Shown here: positions 53,061 to 61,245 of the stretch, piece after piece
Position numbering within the stretch: the stretch's first letter is position 1
Layout of the letters: the number at the start of each line of letters is the position of its first letter
NCBI GenBank assembly: GCA_946480055.1
Contig: CAMLID010000001.1
Coordinates: 124,001-188,000, forward strand
Origin: an uncultured Lysobacter sp.
GTDB taxonomy: Bacteria > Pseudomonadota > Gammaproteobacteria > Xanthomonadales > Xanthomonadaceae
DNA length: 64,000 bases
Direction of reading: 5' to 3'
Notes under the pieces: generated by a model
What the model was told of the DNA's origin: nothing
Database searches by the model: none
The model's input: only the letters and a program-made list of their open reading frames with translations
Made by a program: the position numbers and the translations under genes

Positions 53061-54381
53061 GGCCGCCGCGGACGCCACGCCCCGAAGCCTCGGCGTGAAC
53101 GGCTCGCAGGACCGCACCGGCCTGCGCAACATGCAGCAGCTGATCCAGCTGCGCTGGATCGCGGTGGTCGGCCAGGTCGTCACCATTTTCGTCGTCCACT
53201 ACGGCATCGGCATCGCCCTGCCGCTGGGCCCGATGTGCGCGGTGCTGGCGGCGCTGGTCGCGTTCAATCTCGGCAGCCAGCAGTGGTGGAAGCGGCGTGC
53301 ACACGTCTCCAACCTCGCCCTGCTGGTCGGGCTGTTGGTCGACGTGATCTCGCTGAGTATCCAGCTCTACCTCAGCGGCGGCATCACCAACCCCTTCGTC
53401 TTCCTCTATCTGCTGCAGGTCGCGCTGGGCACCGTCCTGCTGCGCTCCCCGGCCAACTGGATCCTCGCCGCCGCGGCCGGGGTGTGCTTCACCGCCCTGG
53501 CGGTGCTGCCGACGCCGCTGCACATCGCGGCCGATCCCGGCAATGGCCTGGCCGACCACTACGTGCAGGGCCTGCTGATCTGCTTCCTGCTGGTGGCGGC
53601 GCTGCTGGTGGTGTTCATCACCCGCATCGGCCGCATCCTGCGCGAGCGCGACGCCCGCCTCGCCGAGCTGCGCCAGCGCGCCGCCGAGGAAGAGCACATC
53701 GTGCGCATGGGCCTGCTCGCATCCGGCGCCGCGCACGAACTGGGCACCCCGCTGTCGACGCTCTCGGTGATCCTCGGCGACTGGCAGCACCTGCCCAGCA
53801 TCGCCTCGGAAACCGAACTGCACCACGACGTGGCCGAAATGCTGGCGCAGGTCGCGCGCTGCAAGTCCATCGTCACCAACATCCTGCTGTCCGCCGGCGA
53901 AACCCGCGGCGAATCGCCGGTCGAAACCACCCTGCACGAACTGCTCGACGACCTCGCCGACGAATGGCGCGCGGCGCGCACGCCGGCCGCGTTCGAATAC
54001 CAGCGGCGCTGCGAGGACGACCCCAGCATCGTCTCCGACGAGGGCCTGCGGCAGATGGTGTTCAACGTGCTCGACAACGCGCTGGAGGCCTCGCCCGCCT
54101 GGGTGGCGCTGGACGCGGATTGCCGCGACGGCGAACTCGTCATCCAGGTCAGCGACGCGGGCCCGGGCTTCTCGGCCGACATCCTCGAACGCCTGGGCAC
54201 GCCCTACAACAGCAGCAAGGGCCGTCCCGGCGGCGGCCTGGGCCTGTTCCTTTCGGTCAACGTCGCCCGTACCCTGGGCGGCAGGCTCACGGCACGCAAC
54301 CGGCCGCAGGGCGGCGCGGTGGTCACCGTGACGCTCCCGCTGTCGGCCATTGCCCTCGAGGAGCACGGCGATGACGAATGA
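53035..54381 (+). CDS. regB: Redox sensor histidine kinase RegB/PrrB-type
   Basis: A 448-residue inner-membrane kinase with about six TM helices in residues 40-198. The quinone-binding signature GGITNPF (115-121) lies in the TM region, the phospho-acceptor is His234 in HELGTPL, and Cys276 in VARCKSIVTNIL matches the redox-active Cys of RegB; the ATPase part has NVLDNALEA, DAGPGF and GRPGGGLGLFLS. It would phosphorylate RegA according to respiratory redox state. ATG at 53035, 26 bases inside SURF1, follows GAGGAGG; GTG at 53008 is an alternative. Operon with cyo implies feedback on the oxidase. Confidence 0.93.
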   Translation: MQARSRVLEAAADATPRSLGVNGSQDRTGLRNMQQLIQLRWIAVVGQVVTIFVVHYGIGIALPLGPMCAVLAALVAFNLGSQQWWKRRAHVSNLALLVGLLVDVISLSIQLYLSGGITNPFVFLYLLQVALGTVLLRSPANWILAAAAGVCFTALAVLPTPLHIAADPGNGLADHYVQGLLICFLLVAALLVVFITRIGRILRERDARLAELRQRAAEEEHIVRMGLLASGAAHELGTPLSTLSVILGDWQHLPSIASETELHHDVAEMLAQVARCKSIVTNILLSAGETRGESPVETTLHELLDDLADEWRAARTPAAFEYQRRCEDDPSIVSDEGLRQMVFNVLDNALEASPAWVALDADCRDGELVIQVSDAGPGFSADILERLGTPYNSSKGRPGGGLGLFLSVNVARTLGGRLTARNRPQGGAVVTVTLPLSAIALEEHGDDE

Positions 54382-54907
54382 ACGCAGGCTGCTGATCGTC
54401 GAAGACGACACCACCTTCGCCCGCACCCTGGTGCGCTCGTTCGAACGGCGCGGCTATCTGGTGCGCCACCTGCCCGGCGAAGCGGGCCTGCCGACTCTGC
54501 TGGAGGAGTTCCCGCCCACCCACGCCGTGGTCGATCTCAAACTGGCTGCCAACGCTTCCGGCCTGTCCTGCGTCAAGCACCTGCACGCGTTCGATCCCGA
54601 CATGCTGATCGTGGTGCTGACCGGCTACGCCAGCATCGCCACCGCGGTCGAGGCGATCAAGCTGGGCGCGCGCCACTACCTCGCCAAGCCTTCCAACACC
54701 GACGACATCGAGGCCGCGTTCCAGCGCGCCACCGGCGATGCCGAGGTCGAGCTCACCGGCCGCACGACCTCGATCAAGACCCTGGAGTGGGAACACATCC
54801 ACGAGGTCCTCGCCGAAAGCGACTTCAACATCTCTGAAGCCGCGCGCCGGCTCGGACTGCATCGGCGCACCCTGGCGCGCAAGCTGGAGAAGCGACGCAT
54901 CAAGTGA
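54371..54907 (+). CDS. regA: Response regulator RegA/PrrA-type
   Basis: A 178-residue regulator: receiver domain with RRLLIVEDDTTF, phospho-acceptor Asp55 in VVDLKL, switch residue region LTGYASIATAVEAIKLGA and LAKPSN; C-terminal Fis-type helix-turn-helix FNISEAARRLGLHRRTLARKL. This short form with no AAA domain is the ActR/RegA/PrrA type. Start overlaps regB by 11 bases. Likely controls respiratory and redox genes including cyo. Confidence 0.93.
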   Translation: MTNERRLLIVEDDTTFARTLVRSFERRGYLVRHLPGEAGLPTLLEEFPPTHAVVDLKLAANASGLSCVKHLHAFDPDMLIVVLTGYASIATAVEAIKLGARHYLAKPSNTDDIEAAFQRATGDAEVELTGRTTSIKTLEWEHIHEVLAESDFNISEAARRLGLHRRTLARKLEKRRIK

Positions 54908-54937
54908 GCGCGTCGTAGCGCGACGGCAGCCTAATCG

Positions 54938-54961
54938 ATCGATTCCTGGGATGGAATCGAT
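54938..54961 (+). terminator. Hairpin after regA
   Basis: ATCGATTCC (54938-54946) pairs with GGAATCGAT (54953-54961) around TGGGAT. A 9-bp stem 30 bases after the regA stop, no T tract. Weak terminator or a repeat remnant; the sequence continues TTCGGGGTCAG. Confidence 0.4.
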
Positions 54962-55119
54962 TCGGGGTCAGGCCAGCTGGGAACCGCGGACGCTCTCGCT
55001 TCCATCGTCCTGCCGTGCTCCTACGCCTGGCCAGACCATGGACGGCGGGATCCACTGGGCCGCCCCTTGACTGCCATGGACCGCAGCCACAACGATGACG
55101 GGCTCAAGGAGAGAGCGCT

Positions 55120-55683
55120 ATGTCAGATATTGCCCCGGACTCGCACACCCTGATCCAGCGCTGGCGACACGGCGATCCGGCCGCACTGGAATTGCTCTTG
55201 CCCTTGATCTACACGGACCTTCGGGCCATCGCCGCCCGCGAGTTACGGGGGCACCGCGGGCACGACACACTGCAAGCCACCGCGCTGGTCAACGACGTGT
55301 TCGTACGGTTGTTGGGTCAGGAGAGCGTCGCTTTCGAGAACGCGGCTCACCTGTTCAATGCGGCGGCCCGGATCATGCGCCAGATTCTCGTCGATCGCGC
55401 CCGCAAAGCGGCGAGCGAAAAACATGGGGGCGCTTGGCGGCGCGACGATTTCACCGAAGCGCTGCAGTTGCCTATCCCCCAAGAAACGTATCTGCCCGAC
55501 CTCGACGCCGCGCTCGCGGACCTCGAACAGCTCGATGCACGCATGTCCAAAGTCGTGGAACTGCGTTACTTCGTCGGTTTGAGCGTGCCTGAGGTGGCTC
55601 GAGTCCTTGAGCTGGACGAGCGAACGGTGTATCGCGACTGGGCCGCGGCCCGAGCGTGGCTGCGCGATCGCTTGGAGGCTTAG
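55120..55683 (+). CDS. ECF-type RNA polymerase sigma factor
   Basis: A 187-residue sigma factor with region 2 (ATALVNDVFVRLLGQESV, RIMRQILVDRARKAASEKHG) and region 4 (VVELRYFVGLSVPEVARVLELDERTVYRDWAAARAWL). The layout fits the ECF subgroup paired with a Ser/Thr kinase gene (TIGR02999-like). AAGGAGAGAG precedes the ATG. The adjacent kinase starts 75 bases downstream on the same strand. A phosphorylation-controlled sigma factor without anti-sigma factor gene is expected for this group. Confidence 0.9.
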   Translation: MSDIAPDSHTLIQRWRHGDPAALELLLPLIYTDLRAIAARELRGHRGHDTLQATALVNDVFVRLLGQESVAFENAAHLFNAAARIMRQILVDRARKAASEKHGGAWRRDDFTEALQLPIPQETYLPDLDAALADLEQLDARMSKVVELRYFVGLSVPEVARVLELDERTVYRDWAAARAWLRDRLEA

Positions 55684-55733
55684 TGTCAGGATGCGGGGCT
55701 GGATCTCGTACCCCGCCTGCGTGCTCTGTTATT

Positions 55734-55747
55734 TCTGTTCGAACAGA
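55734..55747 (+). promoter_or_regulatory. 14-bp perfect palindrome before kinase gene
   Basis: TCTGTTCGAACAGA at 55734-55747 is fully self-complementary. It lies 51 bases after the sigma stop and 11 bases before the kinase ATG, taking the place of a ribosome site, which is otherwise weak here. It could bind a dimeric regulator or fold in RNA to limit kinase translation. Confidence 0.45.
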
Positions 55748-55758
55748 TCCCCATCCCT

Positions 55759-58158
55759 ATGAACACTCTCGATCACGCGGCGCTGCCCTTGCTGCGCCAG
55801 CTCTTGGATGCATCTCCGGACCAACGCGATGCACTTTTGGAGGAAGCGTGTGCGACGCAAGCCGATCTCGCCAAGCGCGTGCGCGCACTGCTGTTGCATC
55901 TCAACGAACGTGATACCGACGCGGAGCCCGACGTCGAGGACACTAGCGGAACGGTGATCGGTCCCTATCGCCTGTTGCGACGCATCGGCCAAGGCGGGAT
56001 GGGCGAGGTATTCCTTGCCGAGCGCGCCGACGGCGCTTGGCAGCGCCAAGTGGCGCTGAAGCGAATCTGGGGTGGGTTCTCGCCACTGACCGAACGCTTC
56101 CTGCGCGAGCGCAAAGTTCTGGCACGTCTGCAGCATCCGCACATCGCCCAACTCCTGGACGGAGGCCTGACGGCAGACGGCCACCCATGGTTCGCGATGG
56201 AATATGTCCCCGGCGAAACCATCACCCAGTGGTGCGATGGCCGCAAGGCCACGCTCGAGCAGCGCATCGCCCTGTTCCGCCAGGTCTGCGACGCAGTGCA
56301 GTTCGCCCACAGCAACCTAGTGGTGCATCGCGACATCAAGCCTGCCAATGTCCTGGTCGACCCGACCGGCCAGGTCAAGTTGCTGGATTTCGGTATCGCC
56401 AAACTGCTGGACGAAGCCGATCCGAGCCAGACCCAAACTCATTCGATGACTCCAGCCTGGGCGGCGCCGGAACAGCGCCGCGGCGAGCCGGTAACCACCG
56501 CCACGGACGTCTATCAACTGGGCCTATTGTTGCAAGCCTTATTGCTCGGTTCGCAGGCGCGGAGCGGGGAAGCACCGCTGCGGCTGGGCATCCGCTGGAC
56601 CGCCCTGCTGCGCGACTATCCAGCCACGGCAGCAGACATTGCCGCCACGCGAGCTCTGAAGCCGTCACGCCTGACGGCGCGCCTGCATGGCGACCTGGAA
56701 TGCATAGTCGCCCATGCCACCGCCGCGGAACCTCGCGAACGCTACCCGAGTGCCGAGGCTTTGGCCGACGACCTGCTGCGCTGGACCCAGCACCTTCCGA
56801 TCCGCGCTCGTCGCCACGAGCGCGGTTACCGTCTGCGCAGAATGCTGCGCCGCCGCTGGCCCGTCTTCGCCGCCGTTGCCGCAGGCGTCGTGTTTTCCAT
56901 GTTTCACATCTACAGTCTGGATCGTCAGCTCGAACGCACGGAACGTGAGCGTGAGAAAGCCCGTGCCGTGGCCGACTACTTCGTCAGCCTGTTCCGCAGC
57001 ACCACTCCGAAGGCGACCACCGGCGGCGAAGTCACTGCCCGCGAACTGCTCGACCATGGAATGAAACAACTGCAGGACCAGCAAGGCCGGGATCACTCCC
57101 CGCAGGCTTTGGCCGCATTGCTGCACGCCTCGGGCCAGGTCTACACCGACCTGGGCATGCCCGCGCAAGCGCGCGACGCGTACGCGCGCGCGGTCGCGGC
57201 GCTGAGCGACCAGGACGATCCGCTCGCCTTGGCCGATGCGCTGCGCGGCTTGGCGACCGCGCACTACGGGCTGGGTCAGCCGCAGCAGTTTCTCCGGTAC
57301 ACCTTGCAAGCCGCCCGGGGACTGGAACGCGCCGGCGCAACGCAAGACCCGCTATACCCGCGCCTGCTCGGCAATATCGGCCTCGGCCACTTCGCTCTCG
57401 GCGACAAAGCCCGCGGTTGGACCTACCTGGATCGCAGCCTTGCGCTGCTTAAAGCCGGTGGCCCCACGACGCGCAGCGACTACGTCCGCGCGCTGGTGAA
57501 TAGCGGCGGGATCGCACTGACGGACGGCGATGCGGCCAAAGCCTATCCTCTACTCCGCGAGGCGGATGCGTTGGCACGCCAACTGACACCACGTGATCCA
57601 GACGAAGAGCTGCTGATTGGCCGCAACCTGGCGTTCGCGGCACTGCAAACTCAGCGCCTCGACGAAGCCCTGCGGCTTTACGACCATATGGTGGAGCGTT
57701 CCCTGGAATTTCATGGCGAAGAGCATCCAGCGACCGTCTCGGCCTTGCTGGGTCGCGGCGAAACGCGGTTGGCGCGTGGCGAATGGGCGTTGGCCGAACA
57801 AGACCTGGACCAGGCGCGGCGCCTGTCGGCGCGGCGTAACGCGGAAGGCCATGGCCAGCTGCTGGACATCGACGGTCTACGCGCCGTGGCGTGGCTGCTT
57901 CGCGGAAACATCGCAGAGGCCGTCGCGACACTGGAGGCCAATGCCGCCCAGCGCGCCGACGAAGTCATCGTCGAATCCCAACCGCGCTTCGAACTGGTCG
58001 CGCTCGAACGTGCCCGCTGCAATGGTGCCGACCGTCGTCGTGAGCTCGCCGCGGCGGTGCGGCAACTGGAAGCGATGCCCAACGAGTCCTCATGGCACCG
58101 CCAGCTCAGCCGACGTTGGATGGCCGAATGCCAGGCGCGCGGGCAGCCCCCTGGCTGA
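55759..58158 (+). CDS. Membrane Ser/Thr protein kinase with TPR sensor
   Basis: A 799-residue PknB-like kinase. Residues 69-350: glycine loop IGQGGMGEVF, Lys101 in VALKRI, HRDIKPANVL (Asp192, Lys194), DFG 210-212, activation loop to WAAPEQR. A single TM at about 366-386 (VFAAVAAGVVFSMFHIYSL) leads to a C-terminal TPR domain (QALAALLHASGQVYTDLGMPAQARDAY, NIGLGHFALGDKARG). The N-terminal 60 residues form a helical lead. Paired with the ECF sigma upstream; by analogy with ECF43-like systems the kinase would phosphorylate the sigma factor. Confidence 0.9.
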   Translation: MNTLDHAALPLLRQLLDASPDQRDALLEEACATQADLAKRVRALLLHLNERDTDAEPDVEDTSGTVIGPYRLLRRIGQGGMGEVFLAERADGAWQRQVALKRIWGGFSPLTERFLRERKVLARLQHPHIAQLLDGGLTADGHPWFAMEYVPGETITQWCDGRKATLEQRIALFRQVCDAVQFAHSNLVVHRDIKPANVLVDPTGQVKLLDFGIAKLLDEADPSQTQTHSMTPAWAAPEQRRGEPVTTATDVYQLGLLLQALLLGSQARSGEAPLRLGIRWTALLRDYPATAADIAATRALKPSRLTARLHGDLECIVAHATAAEPRERYPSAEALADDLLRWTQHLPIRARRHERGYRLRRMLRRRWPVFAAVAAGVVFSMFHIYSLDRQLERTEREREKARAVADYFVSLFRSTTPKATTGGEVTARELLDHGMKQLQDQQGRDHSPQALAALLHASGQVYTDLGMPAQARDAYARAVAALSDQDDPLALADALRGLATAHYGLGQPQQFLRYTLQAARGLERAGATQDPLYPRLLGNIGLGHFALGDKARGWTYLDRSLALLKAGGPTTRSDYVRALVNSGGIALTDGDAAKAYPLLREADALARQLTPRDPDEELLIGRNLAFAALQTQRLDEALRLYDHMVERSLEFHGEEHPATVSALLGRGETRLARGEWALAEQDLDQARRLSARRNAEGHGQLLDIDGLRAVAWLLRGNIAEAVATLEANAAQRADEVIVESQPRFELVALERARCNGADRRRELAAAVRQLEAMPNESSWHRQLSRRWMAECQARGQPPG

Positions 58159-58350
58159 TGTCAGGGATTGCCCCAAGACCGCGTACCACCCCCTGTCCCG
58201 CCGAGCGGTCCCGAGATCCGGGCACGCGGCAACAGTGCAGATTCTTCCGAGGTCGATGTCAGGGTTCAGCGCCCCCGCTCGTACAGGGATAGGCACGGGC
58301 GCTTTAGGACGTGCGTGCGTCCCACTCAACTAAGGAAGGATGGAGAACCC

Positions 58351-59895
58351 ATGAATGCTACTCATACTGGCCCGGCGCTAGTCGTATCGCTGTGCGCGAT
58401 GCTCGTACCCGTCGTCGGCGGCGCTGCCGAAATCCAGACGAACCAAGTATCGGCCGCCATGCGCCAGGCATTGCAGCGAGACCTCGACCTGAAGCCATCG
58501 CAACTTCAGGCGTACCTGGCTACCGAACGCCGCGCGATGAGCTTGCAGGCCGAAGCGCGGGCCGCCCTCGGCGAGCATTTTGCCGGAACCTGGCTGGAAC
58601 GCGACGCGGCCGGCGACTATCGATTGGTCGTGGGAGTGACGGATCGCAAATCGATCAGTCGGATGCGCCAGGCCGGCGACGAGGTGCGTGTCCTGAGTCA
58701 CTCCGTGGCCGATCTGGACACGGCGCAATCTCAGTTGAATCAGGCGTATCGCAAACTGACTGCAAGCGGCATGCGCAATGAAGGTCCCCGCGTGCAGTCC
58801 TGGAACGTCGACCTGCCCAGCAACCGCATCGCCGTGACGATCGACCCCGGCGCGCAGGAGGCGGCGATCGATCTCATCGCGCGCAGCGGCGTCGATGCCA
58901 AGATGGTGCGTATCGTGACTTCCGCGCGGCGGCCAAAGCCTCAGCACGACCTGCGCGGCGGCGATCGTTACCTGACGCCCAACAGCTGGTGCTCGATGGG
59001 GCTCTCGGCATTCCAGGGCAACACGCCGGGCTTCGTTACGGCAGGCCACTGCGGAACGGTCAATACCGCGGTCCGCGGCACCAACCAATCCCACATCGGG
59101 CATTTCGCGTATTCCACCTTCCCCGTTGCCGACCATGCCTGGGTGCAGAACACGCAACCCAACCTCTGGCACATCCTGCCGTGGGTGTACAACTACGCCG
59201 GCGTCGACATCGACGTGCGCGGCGGGCTGGAAGCGCCGGTCGGCGCGGTGGTGTGCCGGTCGGGGAACAAGACGGGCTACCACTGCGGCACGGTGAAGGA
59301 CAAGAACGTGACGGTCGATTACGGCCCGCAATACGGCGTCATCTACGGTATGACCCGATCCAGCGCCTGCTCCGGCAGCGGCGATTCAGGCGGTGCGGTG
59401 ATCACGCCGAGCGCCGAGGCCCAGGGTGTGCATTCCGGCGCCCACTTCTTCGAAGGCAGGGACGATAACTGTGGCGACCCGGACCCGCTGGGATACTTCC
59501 AGCCGCTGCAGCCCATCCTCAATGCCTATGACCTCGTGCTGCGCACGGTACCGAGCTGCGGCCGCCTGAACCCGCGCGACTGGCGCGAAACCAACGGCAC
59601 GGTCACCTCCTGCGACCAGCGATTCACGCTTGCGATCCAGGGCGACGGCAATCTGGTGCTGTACAAGAAGAACGTCGGCGCGATCTGGGCCAACCACGTG
59701 TACGGCAGCGGCCACACGCTGCACATGCAGACCGACGGCAATCTGACCGTTCGCGATGGTGCGGGTCAGATACGATGGGCGAGCAACACGGGCGGCAAGC
59801 GCGGCGCGATGCTGTTCGTGCAGAACGACGGCAACGTGGTCGTGTACGACCATCTGCGCCGGCGGCTCTGGCACACCAACACCGCAGGCCGCTGA
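58351..59895 (+). CDS. Secreted S1-type serine protease with C-terminal B-lectin domain
   Basis: A 514-residue pre-pro-enzyme. Signal peptide to about residue 25, pro-region about 26-200 of alpha-lytic/streptogrisin type (AMRQALQRDLDLKPSQLQAYL), then the mature protease: TAGHCG (His233), VADHAWV (Asp261), GSGDSGGAV (Ser346) in the triad order His-Asp-Ser. After residue 400 a bulb-type lectin domain with three QxDxNxVxY-like repeats (IQGDGNLVLYK, MQTDGNLTVRD, VQNDGNVVVYD). Expected to be secreted and to bind mannose-rich surfaces of prey or hyphae while degrading protein. Start at 58351 is preceded by GGATGGAGAA. Confidence 0.9.
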   Translation: MNATHTGPALVVSLCAMLVPVVGGAAEIQTNQVSAAMRQALQRDLDLKPSQLQAYLATERRAMSLQAEARAALGEHFAGTWLERDAAGDYRLVVGVTDRKSISRMRQAGDEVRVLSHSVADLDTAQSQLNQAYRKLTASGMRNEGPRVQSWNVDLPSNRIAVTIDPGAQEAAIDLIARSGVDAKMVRIVTSARRPKPQHDLRGGDRYLTPNSWCSMGLSAFQGNTPGFVTAGHCGTVNTAVRGTNQSHIGHFAYSTFPVADHAWVQNTQPNLWHILPWVYNYAGVDIDVRGGLEAPVGAVVCRSGNKTGYHCGTVKDKNVTVDYGPQYGVIYGMTRSSACSGSGDSGGAVITPSAEAQGVHSGAHFFEGRDDNCGDPDPLGYFQPLQPILNAYDLVLRTVPSCGRLNPRDWRETNGTVTSCDQRFTLAIQGDGNLVLYKKNVGAIWANHVYGSGHTLHMQTDGNLTVRDGAGQIRWASNTGGKRGAMLFVQNDGNVVVYDHLRRRLWHTNTAGR

Positions 59896-60021
59896 ACGCG
59901 ACGCGGGCGGCGCCGGGAAGGCGCTGCCCGCGCCGAGCGATAGCGCGTGCCGGAGCTGGGCGAACCAAGGCGGGGCCATGCCCTCGTCCGCATAGCGATA
60001 TAGCCGCGTTGGGTCGCTGAG

Positions 60022-60044
60022 GCCGCTCCGTCCGACGGAGCGGC
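60022..60044. terminator. Hairpin between protease and GH16 genes
   Basis: GCCGCTCCGT (60022-60031) pairs with ACGGAGCGGC (60035-60044) across CCG. It lies between convergent stops at 59895 and 60052, so it may serve both directions, though no T tract is present. Confidence 0.55.
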
Positions 60045-60051
60045 ACCAAGC

Positions 60052-60981
60052 TCAAGGCGACGTCGTCTTCCTGTACACACGCACCCAGTCGACATCCAGC
60101 GCCTGCGGGAATGCGCTGTCGTCGATGCCGTGACGGCCGGCCCAATCGCCTCCGATGGCCAGATTCAATAGGACGTGCGCCGGTCCGGCCGGCTGCCCGT
60201 CGTTGTCGTAGATCCAGCGGTAGCTGCGCGCATGGGTCCGCACACCATCGACATAGAACGAAATGTCGGTCTCGGTCCACAACAGTCCGTAGGTGTGGAA
60301 GTCCGCGGTCAGGTCGGACGGGGCCCAGAACAGATTCCATTGCCGCTGGTAGTTCGGGTGTTGGTAGGTGATCTTGCTCGGGATCCGCCCCGCGTGTGTG
60401 ACCGCACCGCTGTGCACCATGTTCTTGCGCCGCGACTCCGGATTCTCTTCGATGCCATCCACGACGAACTCGAAGATGTCGATCTCGGGGCCCCAGTACA
60501 GCTTGCCCGTGGGCGAGTAACCCGAATTCAGCCAGAACGCCGGAAACACCCCCTTCCCGGCCGGCATGCGCGCCCGCGTTTCCACGTAGTAGCTGACTCC
60601 CTGGGAAGGCTTGAACTCCCAGCGCGAACGGATCATGCCCGATTCGTAGCCCTGCCCGACGCGGCGCGCGGTGAGGCTCAGCATGCCGTCGTAGATCAGA
60701 TGATTGGCGTTGTCCCGATAGACCTGGGCTTCGCTTTGGAGCCGATCGAGCGTGCCGTTGGCATAGATGTAGCGCGTCGCCCATTTCTGCCGATTCAGCT
60801 GCGCGTCGTTGAACTCATCGTTGAACACCACCGAGTAACCCGGTGGGACGTAGCTGTCCGCGGCGCTCTGAGCCGATCCGCTCAGCTCGGCCGCGTGCGC
60901 GCCGGCGCCAAGGGCCGGTAACGCCAGGATCGCCGTCGCGGCGACCATTCGCAAACATTCCGGATGCTTCCAGGATTCCAT
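60052..60981 (-). CDS. Secreted glycoside hydrolase family 16 (laminarinase/licheninase-like)
   Basis: A 309-residue beta-glucanase-like enzyme. Signal peptide MVAATAILALPALGAGAHA ends near residue 30. The GH16 jelly-roll has VVFNDEFNDAQLNRQKWATRY, the catalytic loop GPEIDIFEFV (Glu nucleophile and Glu acid in ExDxxE) and HTYGLLWTETDISFYVDG. Expected to cleave beta-1,3(4)-glucan such as fungal wall or laminarin outside the cell. ATG at 60981 follows GAGGAG. Its first 14 codons are the source of the decayed repeat at 62957-62999. Confidence 0.9.
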   Translation of the reverse strand: MESWKHPECLRMVAATAILALPALGAGAHAAELSGSAQSAADSYVPPGYSVVFNDEFNDAQLNRQKWATRYIYANGTLDRLQSEAQVYRDNANHLIYDGMLSLTARRVGQGYESGMIRSRWEFKPSQGVSYYVETRARMPAGKGVFPAFWLNSGYSPTGKLYWGPEIDIFEFVVDGIEENPESRRKNMVHSGAVTHAGRIPSKITYQHPNYQRQWNLFWAPSDLTADFHTYGLLWTETDISFYVDGVRTHARSYRWIYDNDGQPAGPAHVLLNLAIGGDWAGRHGIDDSAFPQALDVDWVRVYRKTTSP

Positions 60982-61064
60982 ACTTCACTCCTCATCGATG
61001 GATGGGGCGACCTTCGCGCGTCGCGCATCGCGCCCCGTCACGAAGAAAGCCGCAAGGATCGGAT

Positions 61065-61096
61065 CGAAGGACCCCCGTCAGGACAGGGGTCCTTCG
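61065..61096 (-). terminator. Terminator-like hairpin, copy 1
   Basis: CGAAGGACCCC (61065-61075) pairs with GGGGTCCTTCG (61086-61096), 11 bp with a 10-base loop, about 150 bases downstream of the propeller stop on the minus strand. The copy at 63082-63113 keeps the pairing through a compensatory change. Confidence 0.6.
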
Positions 61097-61245
61097 GCCG
61101 AATGGGACTCAGCCTGCTGCGATCTCGGCGAACGCCCGGTTACGGACGCGAGTCCCATCGCACGGCGCTTAGATGTCTGCTTCGGCCAAGACCCGCCTCC
61201 GCGTATCGCCGGCCACGGCGACGACATCCGTTGCGCCGCACCCCA

